DNA of 52,680 bases, taken from NCBI GenBank assembly GCA_025350595.1, contig JANXXP010000091.1:1-52680 (forward strand), given 5' to 3'. Of the stretch, positions 32,048 through 41,740 are shown in pieces. The stretch's first letter is position 1; every line of letters begins with the position of its first letter. The stretch comes from Bacteroidota bacterium (GTDB lineage Bacteria > Bacteroidota > Bacteroidia > Bacteroidales > VadinHA17). The position numbers and the translations under genes were made by a program. The notes below the pieces were generated by a model. That model had not been told where the DNA came from. It ran no database searches and saw only the letters and a program-made list of their open reading frames with translations.

Positions 32048-33346
32048 CTAATACTTTTTATTCTCAACAACTCTATAATATATGTCTTTTACATGTCTGG
32101 CTGAGTTATCCCATTTAAGCCGGATAACTTCTTCTTTGCCATTTTTAATAAACATGTTAGCCAATGCCGGATAATTAAGGATACCATAAATTGCATCGGC
32201 CATTGCATCTATATCCCAAAAGTCGGTTTTTACAGCATGAGTAAGGATCTCGGCTACTCCCGACTGTTTACTTATTATTACCGGGACATTAGATTGCATT
32301 GCTTCAAGTGGAGAAATACCAAATGGTTCTGATACCGAAGGCATTATATAAACATCGCTCATGTCGAGCATTGTAAAAACGTCCGCCCCTTTAAGAAATC
32401 CGGTAAAATGAAACCGATCTGTTATTTTTAGCGCTGCAGCCCTTCGCATCATCTTTTCCATCATGTCACCCGAGCCGGCCATTACAAATCTTACATTGTC
32501 CATAACCTGTAAGACCTTATAAGCGGCTTCAATAAAATATTCAGGACCTTTCTGGAGGGTTATCCTGCCAAGGAATGTGACTACTTTTTCATCAAATCCT
32601 TTTTCAATTAAATGATTTTCTGAAATAAATACAGGTTCAACAGCATTATATACCGTTTCGACCTTATCAGGATTAATATTGTATTTGTTAATAACGATAT
32701 CCCTTGTAAGATTACTAACCGTGATTATTTTAGAGGCTGCATCCATTCCGCTCTTTTCGATCCGGTACACATCTGGATTGACACTCCCTCCACTGCGGTC
32801 AAAGTCTGTGGCATGAACATGAATAACAAGCGGTTTCCCCGACACTTCCATAGCTGCAATTCCGGCCGGATAAGCAAGCCAGTCGTGAGCATGAATAATA
32901 TCAAAATCATTTTCTTCTGCTATGACAGAGGCAACAACAGCATATTTGTATATTTCATCCATCAGGTTATTATCGTATCTGCCCGAGAAGTCTACTGTCC
33001 CTTTATCATTTGCGTGAACATAGAGGTTATACCCTGAGACTTCTGATCTTGTCATTTTCCAGAAATCTTCAGGATCAGTATAGGGAACAATTTTTGATGA
33101 GATCTCAATTTTTTCAAGCGGGCGCCTGAATCCTTTAAAATAAATCTGTTTGTAGGCCACAGGTATTTTGTTCGCACCAACAAGCCGTACTACAGACTGA
33201 TCCTCATCGCCCCATGCTTTTGGTACAACAAAGATCACTTCCAGATCATCAAGGGTAGCCATGCCTTTTGTTAAACCGTAACTGGCAGTTCCTAACCCGC
33301 CTGAGATGTGAGGCGGAAATTCCCATCCAAACATTAACACACGCAT
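32048..33346 (-). CDS. GT4 family glycosyltransferase (glycogen synthase-like)
   Basis: MFGWEFPPHISGGLGTASYGLTKGM, DIIHAHDWLAYPAGI, FLGRITLQKGPEYFIEAA, PSVSEPFGISPLEAM. Confidence 0.92.
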   Translation of the reverse strand: MRVLMFGWEFPPHISGGLGTASYGLTKGMATLDDLEVIFVVPKAWGDEDQSVVRLVGANKIPVAYKQIYFKGFRRPLEKIEISSKIVPYTDPEDFWKMTRSEVSGYNLYVHANDKGTVDFSGRYDNNLMDEIYKYAVVASVIAEENDFDIIHAHDWLAYPAGIAAMEVSGKPLVIHVHATDFDRSGGSVNPDVYRIEKSGMDAASKIITVSNLTRDIVINKYNINPDKVETVYNAVEPVFISENHLIEKGFDEKVVTFLGRITLQKGPEYFIEAAYKVLQVMDNVRFVMAGSGDMMEKMMRRAAALKITDRFHFTGFLKGADVFTMLDMSDVYIMPSVSEPFGISPLEAMQSNVPVIISKQSGVAEILTHAVKTDFWDIDAMADAIYGILNYPALANMFIKNGKEEVIRLKWDNSARHVKDIYYRVVENKKY

Positions 33347-33358
33347 ATCTTCCCTCAG

Positions 33359-35308
33359 TTATTGATTTTTATACTTAGTTTCAAGAAGATCTATAATTCT
33401 AAGCACTTCACCCACACTCCAGGCTTGCGAAATTGCTCCTTCCGGAAAATGCGGTGGATCTCCGTCATAGATTTCGGAAATTGTACTTACACCATGCTCG
33501 CTCATTACAGCTTCAAGACCATAAATTAATTTTTTAACCTTATTTACACCTTGCTGTCCATACACTTTTAACCATCCTTCGCAGAAGGGACCATAAAGCC
33601 ATGGCCAAACTGTGCCCTGGTGATAAGTACTATCCCTTTCTTCCTGATTACCTTTATATGTCCCCTGATACATCTTGTTCCCCGGAGAAAGGGTTCTTAA
33701 GCCCCTGGTTGTAACAAGGTATTTATCTGCAATATCCAGAACCTTTTTCATTTGTTCTTTGTCAAGCATTGAGAAAGGCAATGAAACAGCGATTACCATA
33801 TTAGGCCTTATAAAAGTGTTTTTGCCTTCTTCATCATTAACATAATCAGCCAGACAGCCAAATTTTTCGTCCCAGAATAAGTCAAGAAAAGATTTTTTTA
33901 TCAGTTCAGCCAGATATTCATATTCCGTGATAAACTTTTTATCCTTTTCGATCTTTGCCATTTCGAGTGAAAAGCAAACAGCATTATACCATAGAGCATT
34001 GATCTCAACGTCATAACCCCTTCTTGGGGTCACAGGAATTCCATTTACCACTGCATCCATCCACGTAAGAGATTTCCCTGGGGCATCAGCATAAATAAGT
34101 CCGTTTTCTCGCATGTGAATATTAAAAGCTGTGCCATTCTTAAATGCATTTAATACTGATTTTGCAGCAGAACCATATCTTTCCCAGCCATCAGTTCCTC
34201 CCTGTTCAATATATTGCTGAACAGCCCAAAAAAACCAGAGTGGGGCATCAACTGAATTAAATGCAGGATTGCTTTCGTTTCCCATATTCGGGAACAGGCC
34301 ATCTTTCATCTTTTCAACCTGAGTATCCATCACATCCCTGAAGAGAACGAGCTTATGTCTTGCTAATGCCAGACCAGGAATAGAGATGAAAGTGTCGCGG
34401 CCCCATGCTCCAAACCATGGGTAACCTGCAATAATTAAAGTTTTTCCTCCCCGCTTTTCAACAAATTGCTGGGCGGCATTTCTTAAACAATTAATATAAC
34501 TGTCTCTTGGAGTTTTACCAGTAACATTTTTGGTAAACTTCGGTTTAAATCCAGATGTCTTTTCCTCTTTGGTGGAAGCAGAAAAAACTATAATATCTCC
34601 TTCTTTTGCTTTAAATTCAAAGAAGCCCGGGGTAAAAAGATCTTCGGAAAAATCGTACCCCCGTTTTTGTTCTTCAATGTATTCCACACCAAGATACCAA
34701 TCGGGTACATGTACAAATTCAACCTTTGTTGAGAACTGCATATTTAATGAAGGGAAACCTTCATATAATTTCGATTTTATACCATTTTCAACTGGCTCAA
34801 CCTTTGTATTAGCAGTCAGGTTGGCATGTGTAAGCTGATGAATATTCCTAAAAGCAAGGAAGGGCCGTAGTTGTAATTTCATTGGCTCCGATGCTTCAAG
34901 AATAGAAATTCTCATAAGATACTGCTCTTCATAATGAACCAGTAATCTTTCCATCTTCAGAATTACTCCACCAACCCTGTATATTCTTGAGGGAATAGTA
35001 TCAGTGTTGAAGTCCTCCATATACTTATGTCCTTTTGGACTGAAATAATCTCCTTTGTATTTTCTTATGCCTGTATTAAAACTTTTATCCTTATTAACAA
35101 CTGTCAAATCGAGTGATGAAAGCAAAACAAATCTTTCGCCTCCCAGTTCGTCAACCGGACATACAAGCAGTCCATGATATTTACGGGTGTTGCATGCAAC
35201 AAGAGTAGTTGATGAGTAAGATCCGGCCCTGTTTGTACGGATTATTTCTCTCCCCAACGAATACTCAAGGTTTACTACCTGACTCTTCTCGAATTTAATG
35301 TAACTCAT
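33359..35308 (-). CDS. Amylo-alpha-1,6-glucosidase (glycogen debranching enzyme)
   Basis: SYSSTTLVACNTRKYHGLLV, AGYPWFGAWGRDTFISIPGLAL, DSTYHQGTVWPWLYGPFCEGWLK, ISEIYDGDPPHFPEGAISQAWSVGEVLR. Confidence 0.93.
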   Translation of the reverse strand: MSYIKFEKSQVVNLEYSLGREIIRTNRAGSYSSTTLVACNTRKYHGLLVCPVDELGGERFVLLSSLDLTVVNKDKSFNTGIRKYKGDYFSPKGHKYMEDFNTDTIPSRIYRVGGVILKMERLLVHYEEQYLMRISILEASEPMKLQLRPFLAFRNIHQLTHANLTANTKVEPVENGIKSKLYEGFPSLNMQFSTKVEFVHVPDWYLGVEYIEEQKRGYDFSEDLFTPGFFEFKAKEGDIIVFSASTKEEKTSGFKPKFTKNVTGKTPRDSYINCLRNAAQQFVEKRGGKTLIIAGYPWFGAWGRDTFISIPGLALARHKLVLFRDVMDTQVEKMKDGLFPNMGNESNPAFNSVDAPLWFFWAVQQYIEQGGTDGWERYGSAAKSVLNAFKNGTAFNIHMRENGLIYADAPGKSLTWMDAVVNGIPVTPRRGYDVEINALWYNAVCFSLEMAKIEKDKKFITEYEYLAELIKKSFLDLFWDEKFGCLADYVNDEEGKNTFIRPNMVIAVSLPFSMLDKEQMKKVLDIADKYLVTTRGLRTLSPGNKMYQGTYKGNQEERDSTYHQGTVWPWLYGPFCEGWLKVYGQQGVNKVKKLIYGLEAVMSEHGVSTISEIYDGDPPHFPEGAISQAWSVGEVLRIIDLLETKYKNQ

Positions 35309-35439
35309 ATCCTTCCCGTTTGTGATGAATAAAAAAGTTAAGTAAGATACTATAAATTATTGAACCCTGCAAACAGGCCTCTTATCCGCAAAAAAATTTA
35401 TTAAAATTTTAATAATCTGGTGTCGGGAAAAAAAAAGAA

Positions 35440-35447
35440 TACCTTTG
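35440..35447 (+). promoter_or_regulatory. Candidate -7 element TACCTTTG upstream of the DUF4369/TlpA pair
   Basis: TAnnTTTG 44 bp before the ATG. Confidence 0.5.
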
Positions 35448-35490
35448 CAATTCAATAATTCAAAATAATTATCAATTAACATCTTACTTA

Positions 35491-36657
35491 ATGAATACAA
35501 AGATCTTCTTAATTTTGTTCGCAATAATTGTTTTTACCGGATGTAAAAAAAATATGGTCCAGATCTCCGGTACACTTGTAAATCCTGTGATAGGCGAATA
35601 TATTTTTCTCGACGAACTGAAGTCAAATGAATTAGTTACAGTTGATTCAATGAAGGTGTCAGATAAAGGAACCTTTAGCTTTAGAAAAGAACTTAAACTG
35701 CCTGCTTTTTACCTTCTGAAAATTAACAATAATAACTTTCTTACCATGCTCCTGGCACCAGGTGAAAAGCTAAATCTGAATGCTTATCACGATTCTTTGA
35801 ATTATCCGGTTTCTGTTACAGGTTCTGAAGGGACAGAATCGATGGCGGAGTACAATAAAACTCTCAGAAAAACCATTACTGAATTAAGCGGATTAAACAA
35901 AATTTACACTCAATACATTGATAGTGCAAATTTACCGGCTGTAATGGAATCACTCGACAGTACGGCTCAGAAATATCTTACCGAGATTAACACTTACACT
36001 AAAAAATACATTGACAAAAATATTAAATCACTTGTTAGTCTTGTTGCTCTATATCAACAGGTTGCACCAAGCGTTTATGTTCTGAACCCTGCAAAGGATT
36101 TAAATTATTTTGTAAAAGTAGACTCCTCACTTTCAATCCTTTATCCGGGATATGAACCGGTCACTTCGCTTCATTCTCAGGTTATGGAGTTGTCTGACAG
36201 CAAAAAGGGACAACCGATAGCGGAGCCTGCAGCAGGAAAAGGTGCGGTTGCTCCTGAGATAGCTCTTCCGACTCCTGAAGGCGATACCGTTAAGCTATCA
36301 TCCACACGAGGATCAGTAGTGTTGCTCGATTTCTGGGCCTCATGGTGTGGTCCCTGCCGAAGGGAAAACCCTAATCTTGTTAAGGCATACAACCTCTACC
36401 ATAGTAAAGGATTTCAGATTTATCAGGTATCCCTCGACAAGACCAAAGATGACTGGGTTAAAGGAATACAGGATGATCAGCTTGGGAAATGGTTACATGT
36501 CAGTGATATACAATACTGGAATTCAATAGTTATTCCTATTTATAAGATTGAATCCATTCCTATGAATTTTCTTCTTGATAGAGAGGGACGGATAATTGCT
36601 TCAAATCTCAGGGGCGAAAAGCTGCTGACAAAGTTAGCTGAACTATTTAAGAATTAA
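35491..36657 (+). CDS. DUF4369-type lipoprotein with C-terminal TlpA-like thioredoxin domain
   Basis: IVFTGCKKN lipobox; VVLLDFWASWCGPCRRENPNLVKAYNLYHSKGFQIYQVSLD. Confidence 0.9.
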   Translation: MNTKIFLILFAIIVFTGCKKNMVQISGTLVNPVIGEYIFLDELKSNELVTVDSMKVSDKGTFSFRKELKLPAFYLLKINNNNFLTMLLAPGEKLNLNAYHDSLNYPVSVTGSEGTESMAEYNKTLRKTITELSGLNKIYTQYIDSANLPAVMESLDSTAQKYLTEINTYTKKYIDKNIKSLVSLVALYQQVAPSVYVLNPAKDLNYFVKVDSSLSILYPGYEPVTSLHSQVMELSDSKKGQPIAEPAAGKGAVAPEIALPTPEGDTVKLSSTRGSVVLLDFWASWCGPCRRENPNLVKAYNLYHSKGFQIYQVSLDKTKDDWVKGIQDDQLGKWLHVSDIQYWNSIVIPIYKIESIPMNFLLDREGRIIASNLRGEKLLTKLAELFKN

Positions 36658-36697
36658 ATTGTCTACTTATTTAATGAAAACGGTAATCCTATTCTGA

Positions 36698-37858
36698 ATG
36701 AAACGAATTCTATTTTTATTGGCTGTCGTTCTTATTTTTTCTTCTTGCAGGCACAAGGGAACATTCTCAGTTAAAGGTGTTGTAAAAGGAAGAACAGAAA
36801 AACACATATATCTTAATAGGCTGGATGTTAATACTCCTATGCTTTTAGACTCTTCAAAAATAAGCAGCAACGGGAAGTTCAGTTTCAGGATCAAGGCTTC
36901 TGAAGGTGATTTTTATCAGCTTGGATTTTCTACAGCAGATTTTATTACCCTTCTGGCAGAGCCAGGGGAAAAGATTGAACTTTCTTTTGGAGGTAAAAAT
37001 CTTTTTGAAAATTATACTGTCAGAGGATCAAAAGGATCTGAAAAGTTACAAATGCTCGATCTGAAGCTGAATGAAACAAAAAGTAAACTTGATTCACTTA
37101 GAACGATTTACAATAAAGCCTCTCTTGAACCCGGATTTGATGTTAAAGGTCCAGAGCTTGAAGCAGATTTTAGCGCATTAATTAAGGAACAACGCAAGAA
37201 AAATATTGAATTTATTATCACCAACATAAATTCTCTGGCTTCAATAAAGGCTTTATATCAGAAGATCAATCCTGATACATATGTTCTTTATGACCCAAAA
37301 GATCTTCAGTATCTCAAAATAGTCACCGATTCACTTACACATCATTTTCCTAACTCAAAGCATGTACAGGCACTCGCCAGGGATTTTGCGAAAGAGATGA
37401 ATCAGATGTACGCCAACCAGATTGAACAGATTACCAAAGACTTACCTCAGACTAAGTTGGATCCCAATTTAAAAGATACCAATGGAAAAAGAATAGCCCT
37501 CTCCTCCTTAAAGGGGAAATTTGTTCTGCTGACATTCTGGTCGGTTCGTTCAAATGACTGTATTCAGGAGAATCTTCAACTGAAGGAATATTACAAAATG
37601 TATAGTAAAAAAGGGTTTGAGATCTATCAGATTAATATTGATGAAAATGAAGCTGACTGGAAAACAGCTGTCAAATTTGATGAGTTACAATGGATAAATA
37701 CAAGGGAAGATGATCCTGCAAATCCAAGAAATGCTATCATCTTTAATGTTAAAACCCTGCCGGCAAACTATCTTTTTGACAAGGAGAGTAAGATCATTGC
37801 CACGAATCTTCATGGTAAATTCCTGCAATTAAAACTGGAACAGTTATTCAATAAATAA
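36698..37858 (+). CDS. Paralogous DUF4369/thioredoxin-fold lipoprotein lacking CxxC
   Basis: LIFSSCRHKG lipobox; FVLLTFWSVRSNDCIQENLQLKEYYKMYSKKGFEIYQINID aligns with the upstream gene. Confidence 0.87.
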   Translation: MKRILFLLAVVLIFSSCRHKGTFSVKGVVKGRTEKHIYLNRLDVNTPMLLDSSKISSNGKFSFRIKASEGDFYQLGFSTADFITLLAEPGEKIELSFGGKNLFENYTVRGSKGSEKLQMLDLKLNETKSKLDSLRTIYNKASLEPGFDVKGPELEADFSALIKEQRKKNIEFIITNINSLASIKALYQKINPDTYVLYDPKDLQYLKIVTDSLTHHFPNSKHVQALARDFAKEMNQMYANQIEQITKDLPQTKLDPNLKDTNGKRIALSSLKGKFVLLTFWSVRSNDCIQENLQLKEYYKMYSKKGFEIYQINIDENEADWKTAVKFDELQWINTREDDPANPRNAIIFNVKTLPANYLFDKESKIIATNLHGKFLQLKLEQLFNK

Positions 37859-37867
37859 ACCACAATT

Positions 37868-38614
37868 TTGGCTCAAACCGGGAAAATATATTTCGCTTCT
37901 GATTTTCATCTGGGATTACCTGCAGGATCACCTCCTGTAGAAAGGGAGAAAAAAGTAGTCAACTGGCTGAATTCAATTACCCATGATGCTAAGGAAATAT
38001 ATTTGCTCGGTGATATATTTGATTTCTGGTGGGAGTATAAACTTGTAGTTCCACGAGGATTCACAAGGTTCCTTGGGACTATTGCCACAATTACAGATTC
38101 AGGTATCCCTGTTCATTTTTTTACAGGGAATCACGATATGTGGGTAAGTGATTATCTTACTATTGAATGCGGGGTTATTGTTCATACAGCCCCGGTTACT
38201 ACGTTATTCGATGGGAAAAAATTTCATCTGGCACATGGAGAGGGACTTGGAACAAAAGATTTCGGCTATAAGATTCTTCTTTCAATATTTCATAATAAGC
38301 CACTCCGTATAATATATTCCGCGCTTCATCCAGCTATTGGAATTGGTATCGGACTCCGGTGGTCCTTAAGTTCAAGATTGGGAAAGGGTATCACAAAAGA
38401 GTTTCTGGGGGAAGAAAAGGAGGATCTAATCAGGTATGCCAAATCAGTTCTTAAAAACGACAATATAGATTACTTCATTTTTGGGCATCGTCATCTGGCA
38501 ATGATCTATAAATTGCAGAATGAAGAGGAAATAGTATTTCTGGGTGACTGGATCAAAAACGGGAGTTATGCTGAATGGGATGGAAAATCTCTTCAGTTTA
38601 AAACATTGAATTAA
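37868..38614 (+). CDS. lpxH: UDP-2,3-diacylglucosamine diphosphatase-like metallophosphoesterase
   Basis: IYFASDFHLGLP, YLLGDIFDFWWEYK, FFTGNHDMW, HLAHGEGLG, FGHRHLA; TTG start. Confidence 0.88.
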   Translation: MAQTGKIYFASDFHLGLPAGSPPVEREKKVVNWLNSITHDAKEIYLLGDIFDFWWEYKLVVPRGFTRFLGTIATITDSGIPVHFFTGNHDMWVSDYLTIECGVIVHTAPVTTLFDGKKFHLAHGEGLGTKDFGYKILLSIFHNKPLRIIYSALHPAIGIGIGLRWSLSSRLGKGITKEFLGEEKEDLIRYAKSVLKNDNIDYFIFGHRHLAMIYKLQNEEEIVFLGDWIKNGSYAEWDGKSLQFKTLN

Positions 38615-39726
38615 TCAGTTCTATCCTCAACCTTAACAGTTAAAGTATAATAGGAATACTGTTCGCCTGCCTTTTCAAACTGGTATTCCAGTTTGCTTCC
38701 CGATTTTCTTGCCATATCAATAAGACCCATATTCCCGGTGCTATCAGAACTTATGGTCTGTCCGGAAAGAGATTTTCTGAAAAGTTCTTTTAGACCAACT
38801 TTGTCGTAAGTATTAATTGTATCGAGTTTTTCCTTCAGATGATCAACCTGTGTATCAAGAATCAGATTCCCGGAAGTAAGAGTGTATTCTTTCCCAACCA
38901 TTCTTATTAATGCAACCGGCATTCCGAATTGTTCTTCAGCTTCCCTGCCAGGACTATATTTCGCAACATTTTCGAGAATCTCCACAAGAATACTGAATAC
39001 CCTCTTCCTAACATTTGCTTCTATATCTTCCTCAGCAAGTTTTGTTTCTGTGAATGAAAGAACTTCCTTTCCTACATCCGATGATATGTGTCCCGACCAC
39101 ATAAGGTATATATTATTATCCGCCATAAGCCTTTCTAGCAGAGAAATGTCTGTGCCGTGAAATACCTTTTCTGCTGCTCCGCTATGCGATCCCATACCAC
39201 CTGAATCAACTGTTTTACTCAAAATAAAGTACGAGTATTCATCGTCAATAGGGACAAAGTCAAAATCAAGTTTATTTCCAGTCTTTTTTGCCATTTCAAT
39301 CAGACCCAGTCCTGCTCCTCCCTTTTTGCTGAATTCCGAAGTACTGAGCATTTGCCTGTAAACATTCCTTATCTCCCCTGATTCAAGATTATTTATCTCA
39401 TCCAGTTTAACTTTAAGTTCGTTGATGCTTGCTGTGGGAAGAACATTACCTGTTGTAACAGTATAGCCGGTATTGGTTTTTGAGTAAACAACCAGAGACA
39501 TATTTGCATGCTGGCTCTTATTACTATGCCTTGAAACATTCTGAAGACTCTCGAGGACAAACATGAAAAGTCTTTTTCTGCCAACAAATCCAAATTCTGA
39601 ATTCTCCATCTCTTTTTCTAGAAGCATGAGAAGATTAACAGAATTTTCATTAGTGACAACACCTCTGTATACGAACATGAGGCGTTCACTCATCATTTTA
39701 TCGCGAATAAGGCGAATTAGATCCAT
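38611..39726 (-). CDS. Tandem SiaB-like (DUF6272-type) GHKL-fold protein, two domains
   Basis: Two N-box/G-box pairs: ESLQNVSRHS...GGAGLGLIEMAKKTGNKLDF and EILENVAKYSPG...GNMGLIDMARKSGSKLEY; start placed at 39726 (MDLIRLIRDKMM). Confidence 0.72.
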   Translation of the reverse strand: MDLIRLIRDKMMSERLMFVYRGVVTNENSVNLLMLLEKEMENSEFGFVGRKRLFMFVLESLQNVSRHSNKSQHANMSLVVYSKTNTGYTVTTGNVLPTASINELKVKLDEINNLESGEIRNVYRQMLSTSEFSKKGGAGLGLIEMAKKTGNKLDFDFVPIDDEYSYFILSKTVDSGGMGSHSGAAEKVFHGTDISLLERLMADNNIYLMWSGHISSDVGKEVLSFTETKLAEEDIEANVRKRVFSILVEILENVAKYSPGREAEEQFGMPVALIRMVGKEYTLTSGNLILDTQVDHLKEKLDTINTYDKVGLKELFRKSLSGQTISSDSTGNMGLIDMARKSGSKLEYQFEKAGEQYSYYTLTVKVEDRTD

Positions 39727-39852
39727 GCATGAAAGATCAGAAAAATTATAAGATGTTAAAAATACTAAAATTTGATTATTCCAACAACAAAAACAGGGAT
39801 AAAGGAATTTATAACAAAAAATATGAACTGACCAAATCAAAAATAATTATTA

Positions 39853-40398
39853 TCAGCTGCCTCCGGTCAGTATAGATTTCATTTCATTATGGCATTTGAG
39901 ACAGATGTTAGCACTTTTTTGATCTATATCTTCAACATACGTACTTGACCTCATTACACAGCTTGGAATGTGACAGTGTATTAAGCCCAGAGTATGCCCG
40001 AGTTCGTGAATAGCCTCTTTGATGAACCGATCAATTATAAGCTTATCATTAGAATTCATCCCATAACGCTCATTGCTTAATCTGTAAAGAGAGGCAATTC
40101 CCGTTCTTCCATTTAGATAAGCTTGACCATAAATATAGGTCAGGATTGGTATAAAAAGATCAACACTAAATAATCCAAGTGTTTTTGTGTCTTTTGAACC
40201 GAACAAAATATCAACTTCTTTCAGTAGTTTAACTCCGTTGTATTGTCTTCTGACAGGGTCGTAAAATTCGCTTAAATCAAGATGTCCTTCTTTAATATTC
40301 ACAGAAGCATGAAATTCCAGTTTTACAGCTTCAGCGACATTCTTAAGAAAATATTCCTCGAAATATCCGAATGAGATCAATGTAATATTAATCTCCAT
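39853..40398 (-). CDS. Archaemetzincin-like zinc metalloprotease (M54-type)
   Basis: HELGHTLGLIHCHIPSCVMRSST...ICLKCHNEM matches HExxHxxGxxHCxxxxCVM plus CxxC. Confidence 0.88.
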   Translation of the reverse strand: MEINITLISFGYFEEYFLKNVAEAVKLEFHASVNIKEGHLDLSEFYDPVRRQYNGVKLLKEVDILFGSKDTKTLGLFSVDLFIPILTYIYGQAYLNGRTGIASLYRLSNERYGMNSNDKLIIDRFIKEAIHELGHTLGLIHCHIPSCVMRSSTYVEDIDQKSANICLKCHNEMKSILTGGS

Positions 40399-41728
40399 GT
40401 TTTAAACTGTACTTTGAAATCTTATTATAAAGCGTTACTCTGTCTACCTGTAAGGCTTTTGCCGCACGGGAAATATTCCAGTTATATTTATTTAGGATTT
40501 GAAGTATATGCAATTTCTCGAGATCATCAAGACTCTCAATGGAATTCGTCATCAGGGTTTTTTCAAGAGGCAGATCCTTAAGAGAAATTTTCTTTCCATT
40601 TCCTACAACAATTGCCCTCTCGATCATATTTTCAAGTTCCCTTACATTCCCCGGGAAATTAAATTCTTCCAGACGGTTAAGCGCTGCAGAATCGATGGTG
40701 ACCGGAGGTCTGTTCATAGATGTGCAATACTTTTTTATGAAATATTCAACCAGCAGCGGAATGTCGTCAATTCGCTCACGTAAAGGAGGAACATGAATAT
40801 TTACAACGTTAAGCCTGTAATATAAATCCTCCCTGAATATTCCCTTTTCAACCATTCCTTTCAGATCTCTGTTTGTTGCACAGATAACCCTGAAATCAGA
40901 AGATATTTCCTTATTCCCTCCTACCCTTATAAACTTCTTTGACTCCAGAACACGAAGCAGATCAATCTGCATCTTCATTGAGATAGTTGCAATCTCATCA
41001 AGAAAAATGGTGCCATTATCAGCCATCTCAAAGCGGCCTTTGCGGTTATACATAGCCCCCGTAAAAGCTCCTTTTTCATGTCCGAACAATTCACTTTCCA
41101 ATAAACTTTCAGTCAATGCTCCACAATGTACACTAACCAAAGGAAAAAACTTCCTGGGAGAATTTGAATGAATAGCTTTGGCAACCAGCTCTTTGCCAGT
41201 ACCACTTTCTCCTGAAATCACAACCGAGGAATTAGATTGTGCAACACTCTCAATATCTTTAAGAACCACCTTTATGGCTTCACTTTTGCCAATCAGATCT
41301 TCTACATTTTCAAGCGATACGACCTTCTTTTTCAGGTTTTCATTTTCTTCAACAAGGGTAATTTGCTTTGAAGCATTCCTGATAAGATGCGAAAGGTCGT
41401 CAGGATCAAAAGGCTTCGTTACATAATCAAATGCCCCGTCTTTCAGGGCCTGAACTGCTGTATCGACAGTAGCAAAAGCTGTCATTACAATTACTATGGA
41501 ATCGGATTTCAGAAGTTTTATTCTTCTGAGCATTTCCAAACCGTCCATTCCTGGCATTTTTATATCAGCCAGAATTATGTCGAAGCTGTCGGATTCAAGA
41601 ATTGATAGCGCTCTGTTTGCATTTTCTGCACATTCCACACGATATCCGTCTTCTATGAACCAGTTATACAATGAGTCTCTTACAGATTCCTCATCGTCCA
41701 CAATTAGTATTGATATCTTTTTCGCCAT
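40388..41728 (-). CDS. NtrC-type sigma-54-dependent response regulator
   Basis: Receiver ILIVDDEESVRDSL...ADIKMPGMDG; GESGTGKELVAKAIH, GAFTGA, Fis-type HTH NISRAAKALQVDRVTLYNKI. Confidence 0.96.
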   Translation of the reverse strand: MAKKISILIVDDEESVRDSLYNWFIEDGYRVECAENANRALSILESDSFDIILADIKMPGMDGLEMLRRIKLLKSDSIVIVMTAFATVDTAVQALKDGAFDYVTKPFDPDDLSHLIRNASKQITLVEENENLKKKVVSLENVEDLIGKSEAIKVVLKDIESVAQSNSSVVISGESGTGKELVAKAIHSNSPRKFFPLVSVHCGALTESLLESELFGHEKGAFTGAMYNRKGRFEMADNGTIFLDEIATISMKMQIDLLRVLESKKFIRVGGNKEISSDFRVICATNRDLKGMVEKGIFREDLYYRLNVVNIHVPPLRERIDDIPLLVEYFIKKYCTSMNRPPVTIDSAALNRLEEFNFPGNVRELENMIERAIVVGNGKKISLKDLPLEKTLMTNSIESLDDLEKLHILQILNKYNWNISRAAKALQVDRVTLYNKISKYSLKHGD

Positions 41729-41740
41729 TGATTGTTTTCC

